In this document: positions 55,590 to 64,000 of the stretch, one piece after another
How positions within the stretch are numbered: position 1 is the stretch's first letter
How the letters are laid out: the number at the start of each line of letters is the position of its first letter
Assembly: GCA_002007465.1 (NCBI GenBank)
Contig: LNAC01000736.1
Location: 374,346 to 438,345, forward strand
Source of the DNA: Ailurus styani
Taxonomy: Eukaryota > Chordata > Mammalia > Carnivora > Ailuridae
Length of the DNA: 64,000 nucleotides
Direction of reading: 5' to 3'
Notes under the pieces: generated by a model
What the model was told of the DNA's origin: nothing
Database searches by the model: none
The model's input: the letters and a program-made list of their open reading frames with translations, nothing else
Program-made: the position numbers and the translations under genes

Positions 55590-56345
55590 AATGTTAAAAA
55601 TATTTTTTCTATTTTACATATTTTTTAACTTTAGTAAGGTTTTTTCTGTCATAAGAAAGTTTTATGTAGTTTTATGTAATTTATTACTTTTCCTTTTAAT
55701 TGGTTGCTTTGATGTCACATTTTTCTCAAACTTTGCCTCTATGGTTCTTGAAGATTTATTTTCTTCTAGAGTGTTTACAGCATTATAAGGTAAATCATTC
55801 AAACATTTAATTAATCCATCTGGAATTAAATTTTGGTATAGGTATTAAGTAGTGGTTTAACTTCTTAGTTCAAAATGAGTTGCCAATTTTCCAGTTACCT
55901 TTTATTGAATAACTTATAGTTTGTCCCTATATTTGAAGGACACAGTTTTACTAGATTGTGAAATATACACACATATGTGTGCATGTGTGTTTGTGTATAT
56001 ATTGTGCATCCGTGTGTGTATTTGATTTCATTTCTAGAATATTTCCTTATAAAAGTGCCACATTTTCAGTCACAATAGCTTTAGAATATGTTTGAATAAC
56101 TCCATTTTATTTTTCAAGACGGTCTATTTACACTGCCCACTTATTCCTCTATATGAAATTTTAAATTTTCTTGGCAACTTCCTTCCCTCCGAAGAATGTG
56201 ATCTGTGTTTTTACTGTAAATGCATTAAATTAATGTTTCTTTGGGGAAGGGGGATGCTGCCATTTTTACCATATTGTCTTCCCATCTGGAAAGATGTTAG
56301 TTTCTCAAATTACTCAAATCTTTTATTTTCCTAACCAAAGTTAAA
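55590..56345 (-). mobile_element. Old L1 ORF2 fragment, antisense
   Basis: 'gagttgccaattttccagtt', 'accttttattgaataactta', 'aatagctttagaatatgttt', 'taaatgcattaaattaatgt', 'gtcttcccatctggaaagat' follow the reversed ORF2 C-terminal half in correct order. TG-rich low complexity near 55970-56020 is inserted or expanded within it. Confidence 0.82.
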
Positions 56346-56622
56346 CTTAGGGAGCTATAAACCTTCCTGACAATTTTTTGGAAGGATAAAACCCTCACTT
56401 CTCAGAAAAAAATTACACATGCTCAAACATAATACTTTGCATAATATTTCTGGAAAATAAATTTTTGAAAGTCTGTCCACTAAAAAAAAAAACCTTTCCA
56501 TTAAAAACTGTCTTATACTTTTATAAGATTTGTATTTTTCTTGTGGGATCAACCATTTAATATTAATAATTTTTCCATCTGCTAAGCATTTAGATGATAA
56601 TGTCATTATTGTGTTCAAATGT

Positions 56623-56815
56623 GTCAAGACACGGTGGTTAAAAAGCTGGTCCCTCGAGTCAGTCTACCTGGATTCAATTCCTGACTCCTCCATCTACTAG
56701 CTGTGTAAAAAAATTACTTAACCTCATTGTATCTCTGTTTCCTTATCCTTCATATGATGATCTACCTAAGACTTGCAAATACTTCTGTGCTGTATAAGTG
56801 TTAGTTATCATTATG
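56623..56815 (+). repeat. MIR, sense, near full length
   Basis: 'cacggtggttaaaaagctgg', 'gtcagtctacctggattcaa', 'ctactagctgtgtaaaaaaa', 'ttacttaacctcattgtatc', 'gttatcattatgaa'. One of the best MIRs in the window. Confidence 0.9.
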
Positions 56816-56819
56816 AAAA

Positions 56820-57370
56820 ATAGAATTTTTTTCAAATCAGTTGTCTATGGCTGACTACTTCCTGTCTTTTTAACAGCTGTAAAGTTTAATCTCTCTTAAA
56901 TCTTCTAAGCAGCGTGTATCACCTGCAAATAATAATAGGAATCTTGGTTCTCCCTTTTTAATATTTATAGCTTGTGTTTATTCTTGTTGCTTTGTATTGG
57001 CTAAAATTTACAGAAAAAAAAATCAATGGCAGTCTATGTCTTATTCTTATCAGAGTGGTATGGCCCTAGTGTTATGCTATTAAGTATGGTTGTAGCTGAT
57101 GGATTTTGATCATAAAAGAATATCCTGCCATTCCTAAGGGGGAAAGAAAAAGGACTTTATTTTTAACCATAAATTAAAGGTAGCCTTAATCAATAACTTT
57201 TTTTGGCATTCCTTGAATAATCATAATATCAGCCTCCCTAAAACACTGATATGGAGAGTTATATTAGTTGATTTCTAAATGCTGGTCTTATAAAAATTAG
57301 ACTAGTATGGTGTATTATACTCCTATTAATAGGCTTATTTTACTCAGACAGTATGTATCATCTGAGTCCA
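56820..57370 (-). mobile_element. Old L1 ORF2 fragment (reverse transcriptase), antisense
   Basis: 'atcacctgcaaataataata', 'ttcttgttgctttgtattgg', 'cttattcttatcagagtggt', 'ctagtgttatgctattaagt' follow the reversed RT region ('ttgcaaataatgacag ... aataagagtggtgagag'). Confidence 0.65.
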
Positions 57371-57925
57371 CAAAAATCTGATGCCATTTTTTTGTAATTC
57401 ATTGTTCATTCTGACTCTGAACCTTCATGCTGGCAGGTTTGTGATCATTGGAGGGCTCATTCTACCTCCTCCAGACTGGTGTCAAGTTTCCACTGCCTAA
57501 GGAAGTACCACTAATCACAGATTGTCTGCCTCTTCAGGTTATAGTCAGGCACCCCCTATCCATGATCCCTTCGCATCAAGTGGCTCTCTGCTGCTGCCAT
57601 GTCTCCCTTGGAACTTTGGAACATCTGCAAGCTGAGAACATCAGGTTAGGAGGCCTGTCTCTGTAGACACACCTTGAATTTATTTCTCTCTGGAGCACTG
57701 CCAGACAATGGAAATTTATGATCTATTAATCCAACTGCCTAAGTTTTGAGCAACCAAAAGATGACTTCCCCTTTCCATAAAGCAGCCAGAGCTCTGCTTC
57801 GGTTGCCTCCAATCAGTGCTGAAACATGTTTATAATTCATCATTTTAGAAGGGCAAAGAAAGGGTAAAGCTAAAATACTATGTTTCCATCTTTAATCAGT
57901 CTAAATATTTATATCTTCACTTACC
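57371..57925. other. Unassigned segment between antisense L1 pieces
   Basis: More GC-balanced than its surroundings and not L1-like. It holds a 72-codon plus-strand frame (57448-57666) without recognisable domain. May be a separate old insertion or the original unique sequence. Confidence 0.4.
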
Positions 57926-58460
57926 AATATTTTACTTAGAATTTTTGCATCAGTATTCATAAGTGAAAGTTGGTCATATTTTTTTGGTCTCTCTTTGTCA
58001 GATTTTAATATACAGGCCCTAAAAAATTTAGAAGCTTTAAATCATTTTCTATACTCCACTAACAAAAATCAGAATTATCTTTTCCTCCATTGATACATGG
58101 AGAAAATTTTAGGGTAGTTCTATAACAGGTATAATTTTTTTCATGATTTAATTTTTTTTCATGATTATTAGTCTCCAGATTCCAGTGTTGTAATATTCTT
58201 TTTCATGTCCATTTTAATAACTATGTAACTCTATTGTTATGTGGAAGCTAGTGGTCACTTGTGACCTTCAGATCTTTTCCTGCTAGTTCATTATGGCTTC
58301 TCTAGAAGTTGTTTCTTATTCCCTCTGATCCACTGGCTTAGGTAACTATTTCCAGCTAATTAAATTGGTTTATGATTCCTATATATTTAGCCAAATGTGC
58401 CTTACTATTTCTTTAATTATCCCTATCGCCACTTCAAATGCAATTTGTTGAATGTTTACA
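57926..58460 (-). mobile_element. Old L1 ORF2 fragment, antisense
   Basis: 'tttttgcatcagtattcata' and 'tctttgtcagattttaatat' match the reversed RT region where 'tttttgcatctatattcatc' lies. The rest is strongly decayed. Confidence 0.6.
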
Positions 58461-58560
58461 TTTAAAAAAGAAAAGTGATAGGGCATATTTAGAGCTGAAA
58501 AACTGTATTTACAGCCCACATCAGAGAGCTAGAATTGGCAGTCCTACAGGAATTCCCTCT

Positions 58561-58670
58561 AAAATAATGCTATGATTTCCCTGGGGCAAATAATAATAAT
58601 AATAATAATAATACACAAAAAATTACCTATGGTAACATTAAGAAAATAAAATAAAATAATGCTATGATTT
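58561..58670 (+). mobile_element. Ultra-short (74-bp) L1 3' end with 18-bp target duplication
   Basis: The insert 58579-58652 starts 'ccctggggcaaataataata', the last bases of a carnivore L1 3'UTR, continues as (TAA)n and an A-rich tail. Exact duplication 'aaaataatgctatgattt' at 58561-58578 and 58653-58670. Confidence 0.9.
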
Positions 58671-59794
58671 AAATAAGAATAGTGACATTAGTCAGCTGCA
58701 TATTGCTGCTAGATTTTTAAATAATGAAATGTAAAATAATGAAAAGCACTCAAAAATGAAACTGAGTACAAAGCCCAGAAATTGGTTTCACTACCGTGAG
58801 TTCTAAAAATCCTCTTAAATATTTCATTCTCCCACTTTATGAAATAGTTATATAACAGACTTGAAGCCTGGGGAAGAGTACAAACAACCAAACGTGAAGA
58901 GGAGTTTTACATTTACTCAGGAAATAGGTTATAAAGCTAAGTGGTCTATGCATTCTTGGTATTGTTTATTTTCATTAGGTGCCAAATTTCGCATTATTTA
59001 AAATTTAGATATATGGTCTTGTGTTGTTCAAATTCTTGGAGTAGAAGGTTGATGAAAATTTTCTTAAGATTTCTCTCCCTACAAGAAAACAAACACATGC
59101 ATTGAGAAATGTGATTAAGAGAAAGGAGGATTGCCCAGAAAACAGACTCCATTTCATTCAACCACTTGTGACCATGTTGCAATAAGTAAAATGGTCTTTT
59201 CCAAAGGTGAGCCACTCCTACCATCCCACAAGGAATCAGACCCAATTAAAACGAATCTAGACTCCTCAATTCTGAGTTCTCAACTAACATAAACAGAACA
59301 TTCACATTCTCTAACCTTTCAAAGAAACCTCTGAAGAGACACTTCATCTAAGAATGGAGATGGGGAAATACTACCTTTCTATAGATATAGATTCATAGGG
59401 ACAAATATGTCTTTTGCAGCACCTTCCCTAATTTCAGAAGCAATACATGCTCAGTGCATGAATTTTAGTAAACCATAGGCAATCACAACCAAAACTAAAA
59501 CTAAAAATCAATAAAACTTACCAGACTTCTTTTGCTGTTGGACAGCACACCGTACATTTCTAGGGGTGGCCCACGAACCACTGGCACAGAAATTCCTTGG
59601 AGTTGTTCATTGATAACGCTTACTCTGGGGCAGTATCCAATTTATGGTCACTAATGAAAGAAAAGAAATCTCTGGACGAATTCAATCTTCATTTTATCTA
59701 ATGATCGTTCCAACATTTGCTTCCGTAAATAATACAACTAACGTCTTTTATGTAAATTTTGATCATAATGTTTTTTCCCTTAAATAAAAGCTTT
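58671..59794. other. Unassigned non-coding sequence
   Basis: Mostly without nameable repeats; 59430-59520 ('agaagcaatacatgctcagt', 'gaattttagtaaaccatagg') has the same old-repeat flavour as 3655-3815. No exon. Confidence 0.45.
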
Positions 59795-59811
59795 AGAACT
59801 AGAATCTTTGA

Positions 59812-60094
59812 TGGGCGCCTGGGTGGCTCAGTGGGTTAAAGCCTCTGCTTTCGGCCCGGGTCATGATCTCAGGGTCCTGGGATCGAGGCCCGCGTCGGGC
59901 TCTCTGCTCCGCAGGGAGCCTGCTTCCCCCTCTCTCTCTCTGCCTGCCTCTCTGCCTCCTTGTGATCTCTCTCCCGCTGTGAAATAAATAAATAAAATCT
60001 TTAAAAAAAAAANNNNNNNNNNNNNNNNNNNNNNNNNNNNNNNNNNNNNNNNNNNNNNNNNNNNNNNNNNNNNAAAAAAAAAAAAAAAAAAAAA
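59812..60094 (+). mobile_element. Can-SINE, sense, young, with assembly gap in its poly(A)
   Basis: Near-consensus body ('gcgcctgggtggctcagtgg', CpG-rich 'gatcgaggcccgcgtcgggc'). The tail A10-12 enters 61 N's (60013-60073) and resumes as about 21 A's. Exact 17-bp duplication 'agaactagaatctttga' at 59795-59811 and 60095-60111. Confidence 0.98.
60013..60073. other. Assembly gap (61 N)
   Basis: The only multi-base gap. A's lie on both sides and the SINE's own target copies frame it, so the missing bases are probably only more tail. Confidence 0.97.
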
Positions 60095-60379
60095 AGAACT
60101 AGAATCTTTGAAACAAGGTATGTAAACTCTTTTCTGGGTTGACATTGAATAGGGTGATTCCAATCATCCATATTCTTACCTACTTTCCTTACTTTTTTTT
60201 AATATCTGAAATAAAAATATTAAACCCTACCCCCATGTTAATGACTTTACCAAATTCTCCTGATATTTCTAAGTGGTTTTACAGTTATTTTACTACCATG
60301 TTATTTGATGCAGAAAGGTTCATGAGTTTGACTCCTTGGTAATTTGAATCTTTGTCATTAAAAATCTATTTGTGTTAGT

Positions 60380-60780
60380 GGTATTTGTGTTTCAGCTTTT
60401 TTTTTTTTCTGGTGAGTTGCAATTGTCAAACATGTATTTGTTCTTTTATTTTCTTTAAGCCTTATTATTATAATTAGATTTTGTTTTTACACCAAATCTG
60501 AGTGCAGTTATCTTTAGAAATGACTCCATTTGTTCCCATCAATTGTAATTATGTTGTGTTGTCCTATTTCTTCCATCTTTCTTTATGTCTATTTTAAATT
60601 TATAACTGTTCCTCTTTTTTCTTCTTAGTTTACTGGACTGATACAATTCTTTCTTTTTTACACTCTGATAATTGGGAATTTTCATTATGTATGTGTTTTT
60701 GCCAGTGATCACAAACTTACATTAATAGTCATATTTAAACCTAGGTTTCTTCTCACTGATGATTCACCTCCTTTTTCCCC
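60380..60780 (-). mobile_element. Probable old L1 endonuclease/ORF fragment, antisense
   Basis: T-rich plus strand with 'ccatttgttcccatcaattg', 'cttccatctttctttatgtc'. I recall this rhythm from reversed L1, but landmarks are weak. Confidence 0.35.
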
Positions 60781-60814
60781 CAACCAAGAAAAAAGGCCAA
60801 ATTTTTCCCTTACC

Positions 60815-61152
60815 TGTTTTGGAACAAATGTTTGCGTGTGACTCCCCCTATCCCTCCCCCAGCCCATGATGTTATTAGGAGGTGGGGCCTTTGGGAGATA
60901 ATTAGGATTAGATGAGGTCTTGATCTTTACAAGAATCATAAGAGAGATTGTTTCCTCTCTTGTCTCTCTATAGGGGAGGTGACAAGGACAAGACTACAGA
61001 CTGTAGCTGGGAAGAGGAATCTCACTAGAACCTGACCCTGCCCGCATTCTGTCTCAGATTTCTTCCCACCAGAGCTATAAAACAAATTTCTGTTGTTTAT
61101 AGGTTACCCAGTCTGTGGTATTTTTTTAATGCAGCACAAATGGACTAAGACA
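60815..61152 (+). mobile_element. MLT1-type (MaLR) solo LTR, sense
   Basis: 'tgttttggaacaaatgtttg', 'gatgttattaggaggtgggg', 'cctttgggagataattagga', 'ataaaacaaatttctgttgt', 'ttacccagtctgtggtattt', 'aatggactaagacagg'. Complete ends with a shortened middle. Confidence 0.93.
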
Positions 61153-61291
61153 GGAACCCTTTCATTATACTCATATAAGAGCTCATAATAATGTTATCAT
61201 CCACATGTGATGTTCACTACCAACCAGGATCTTTAACTCTCTACTCCTCAACCTTGAAATCTGTGCTTTGATTTAAAATTCCATTAATCTG

Positions 61292-61491
61292 GGGGCACCT
61301 GGGTGGCTCAGTTGGTTAAGCAGCAGACTCCTTATTTCAGCTTAGGTCATGAACTCAGTGTCCTGGAATGGAGCTTCCTGCATGTTGGGCTCCTTGCTCA
61401 GTGGGGAGTCTGCATCAGGATTCTCTCTCTCTCTCTGTCCCTTCCCATGCACCCTCTATTAGATAAATAAATAAGTAAATAAATCTTTAAA
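61292..61491 (+). mobile_element. Can-SINE, sense, older type
   Basis: 'ggggcacctgggtggctcag' head, 'ttggttaagcagcagactcc' variant, 'aaataaataaataagtaaat'-type tail. Target copies 'aaaattccattaatctg' (61275-61291) and 'aaaatttcattaatctg' (61492-61508), one mismatch. Confidence 0.96.
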
Positions 61492-61559
61492 AAAATTTCA
61501 TTAATCTGATGTACTGCATCAAGTTATTTAAAAAAATAACTACATGAATGGAATATTCC

Positions 61560-61620
61560 TTATTCATACTGCACATACACATACACACACATATACAGAG
61601 AGAGAGAGAAAGAGAAAACA
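61560..61620. repeat. (CA)n and (GA)n low-complexity tract
   Basis: 'cacatacacatacacacaca' followed by 'gagagagagaaagagaaaa'. Confidence 0.85.
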
Positions 61621-61679
61621 GATTATAGACTGTAGCACTTACTCTGATGTGTTTCCTACCTTATCCCCCCAACTGCAGA

Positions 61680-61870
61680 GGTACCAATCTTTTATGGATG
61701 ATATTTCTTATAATACATAAAATAATACTACACTATATTATATTATTTCATCACATATCATATTAACTATATTACATTATATACTTTTATTATACCTAAT
61801 TTTATATGTTATATAATACTTTATCAAATTTCATATCTCCATCTCTATTATATATAGAGGGAGAGAGGAA
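61680..61870. repeat. AT-rich low-complexity stretch
   Basis: Dense TATAT/TTATA motifs, for example 'ctatattatattatttcatc', 'atgttatataatactttatc'. No transposon body identified. Confidence 0.75.
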
Positions 61871-61889
61871 AAATTCTAGGATGCATTCT

Positions 61890-62015
61890 ATATGAATGAG
61901 ACCCAGTCTCATTCTCTTTGTTTTCTCACTTGTGTTTCTTGGGATTGTGTCCCAAATAAAACGCCTTCACCCGTGTTTCATTAGAGTCTCTTTTTGGGGA
62001 AACTACATTAAGATA
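61890..62015 (+). repeat. Possible LTR 3' part
   Basis: 'gattgtgtcccaaataaaac', 'gtttcattagagtctctttt', 'tggggaaactacattaagat' resemble the polyadenylation and U5 end of an ERVL-type LTR. Upstream U3 is replaced by AT-rich sequence. Confidence 0.4.
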
Positions 62016-64000
62016 TAGGGCCTAATTTCAACATAAAAAAATGCATTTTAATTATTGTAATTAGCAGTGTGTGGAAGTAGTTTTCCTGTAATAGGCAGCA
62101 AGGCCAAAGTTCCAACCAGAGTTCCTTGACCTGTAAGAATCTGAGGAGACAGGTAATAGACCGCCATGTTCCTACAGGCAAGATAGCCAATTACAATTCT
62201 TCTTGACTTGTAGAACTAGAAAAAAACTTTGACAGCTGGCTACAAATTTTGAGCTGATACTGCTACCAGGAATTTCTGAAACACAATGTGGTTCAGGAAA
62301 CCTGAAACACACCCACAGTTAGGGTGGCGTTTGTGAAGACCATGTGATGAATGAACTCCTGGCCCATGTCCATCTCCCAGAGGGTCAAATGGGAACAAAG
62401 ATCCACCCTGTGGTCATTTTCTCAGCCACTTCTCTCCATGAATGACTGGGATAAATATACTTAGCAGCTGGCAGAGCCCTCACATTTGTCCCATATCCCA
62501 TAGAGTACGAGTTTATAGTAGGAAAAGCCAAAAAGATTTTGGAGTTGCCTCTACCAGCCAAGGTAGCAAATCAGAAGCAATAACACAGCTTGAGTTTAAT
62601 GGAAGAAGTAAGAGCCCTCTCAGGGAACCAGAGGATGTGGTCAAGCCACCTAGAGCAATTGAAGGGTTGGCTGCAGATGAAAGAAATCTCTAGGGGTTGC
62701 AGTTGGGGAGGAAGGTGGTCAACCCATTCTTGGTAATAGCTGCATCAGTGGGGACTGTAGCTTGTCTTACTGCTTATTGTGTTTGTTAGCATTTGTCCTG
62801 GCCATCACCTTGAGGTCACCTTGGTCAGTGACAAAGTTTATGGGGGAGCATTAGCAGATCTGAATCATGTGAGGGTGAGCTAAGGCATTTCTGTTTTTAT
62901 CTGAAGCTGTGGTGAACATTCTGTGTGCCCACACAGCATGTCCCATGCCCACCACTCTTGTCCATCTCTGCTTTTCTGCCCCAGGCCTTTAAACTTGTTT
63001 GTTTCCTTAAGAAACAGAAGCTTTTTCAGCCCAGACCCAGACACAAGTGAGAAAGGCAGGAGAGTTAACTCTTCTAGAGACAGCCCTTGGACCATGGGGG
63101 ACGGCAGCTGGTGGGTAAATGCATGGTCCTCCCAGCCTTAATGGAAAATTTTGGGAGGCCGCTCACAGCTGCGGCCTTAACCTTGTACTGGTTTCCCATC
63201 CTTATCTGGTTCCAACGCCTTTCTTGTCTTTCCTGCCAGCCACCTGCTTCCAAGCTCTTTTCTCTGTTTTAGGGAATATAAGTGAAGAGACTGGGTTTCA
63301 ACTTCTCTCTATAAAATTATCAAACTTTGCCCCTCTGGCATTAAATTATTCATCACAAAGCCATTAATTCATAAAAAGAATGATAATTTTAAACTGTGAT
63401 TCTAAGTAAATCAAGAGAATTTAAGTACTGTTCAACAAGATCTTATTTTAATTTTGCAAACTTATAAGAAAAAGATTTTGTGGGATGAAGCACTCAGAGT
63501 CTCTGAACAGCAGACCAGTACAAGATTACCACTTCGACAAAAAGAATTATGTCCATGAGTCATGGTCCTTGGCATGAAACCATTGTGATGTGACAACCAC
63601 AGGACACCAAGGGCTGATCCCTTTCTTAAGGCTGCTCTTTGGGCTACACACATTGCTGCCTCTCTTTTCACTTTGCCCCTTTTTTTCTCCCAGTCCAGAC
63701 TCTGTGTATTTCCATATAGTTTCCTCTCTCTTTCATTTTTTTCTGTTTCTCTTTTATTTCACTTTTAAAAACATTCTCTTGACATTTTGCCCCTGCTTCT
63801 CATGCAGTATGATAAACAACTGTGTCATTTGAGGCTTTGTGTATCAGATTCCCTTTCTCTAGTAGTTTCTTGGAAGTACTGATTTTTTTTCAGGTTCATA
63901 CAACAATTTTCAAGAACTTTGGTCAAATCTCAGATTTCAGAGAGTCTCTATGGATTCCTCAAGCTCATTCTTGATTCTTCAATATCTTATGAGTGGAGAC
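62016..64000. other. Unassigned non-coding sequence
   Basis: No nameable repeat. 62440-63300 is more GC-balanced with small frames (up to 83 codons, 62442-62693 plus) lacking recognisable domains; 63300-64000 returns to AT-rich. No CpG island or exon pattern. Confidence 0.45.

Noticed and set aside
62442..62693. 83-codon plus-strand frame as an exon or retroviral remnant
   Set aside because: No recognisable motif. The nearby LTR-like end is weak, so a viral origin cannot be supported.

Overview
This is a window of mammalian nuclear DNA, AT-rich and poor in CpG. No protein-coding gene, tRNA, rRNA, CRISPR array or operon can be supported in it. The organism is a carnivoran. About 32 copies or fragments of a tRNA-derived Can-SINE (a tRNA-like head with an A-box-like 'tggctcagtgggtt', a CT-rich middle, then an (AAATA)n/AATAAA-type tail) occur on both strands, roughly one per 2 kb. 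Many younger copies carry 'gttaaagcctctgcc' and a 'ctctgcctgcctctctgcc' middle, which from memory is typical of mustelids (mink, ferret, badger, otter group). The order is well supported; the family is a reasonable inference; the species cannot be read from the window.

Layout. 0-8.5 kb: mostly unassigned sequence with simple repeats (TG, a large TTTC/TTCC tract, A/GA), several MIR fragments and one Can-SINE, ending in an unusual direct-plus-inverted 14-bp repeat. 8.8-10.7 kb: an old L1 followed by a Tigger-like DNA transposon that two Can-SINEs have split. 13-18.6 kb: an L1 3' end, a solo LTR, LTR-like remnants and Can-SINEs. 20-31.5 kb: Can-SINEs, MLT1 LTRs, L2 fragments, carnivore L1 3' ends, and a Can-SINE inside an oppositely oriented Can-SINE. 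37-46 kb: a dense patch of plus-strand L1 with later insertions, including an L1 with an inverted 5' part (twin-priming structure). 46-54 kb: two neighbouring antisense MLT1 LTRs, a quieter unassigned block, then an L1 3' end and L1/HAL1-like sequence. 54.4-58.5 kb: an hAT-like fragment and mainly minus-strand old L1 with a MIR inside. 58.5-64 kb: a 74-bp L1 insertion, a Can-SINE whose poly(A) contains the only multi-base N gap, an MLT1 LTR and unassigned sequence.

There are no genes working together here. The window is best read as intergenic or deep intronic DNA whose structure is a record of successive retrotransposon insertions, dated relative to each other by nesting. Open reading frames in the window reach at most 144 codons, and the longest ones run through Can-SINE or L1 sequence. 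I did not find a new biological system. The most informative observations are nested or unusually short insertions with intact target-site duplications. Repeat family names are given from memory of consensus sequences and would be settled by a RepeatMasker run with a carnivore library.
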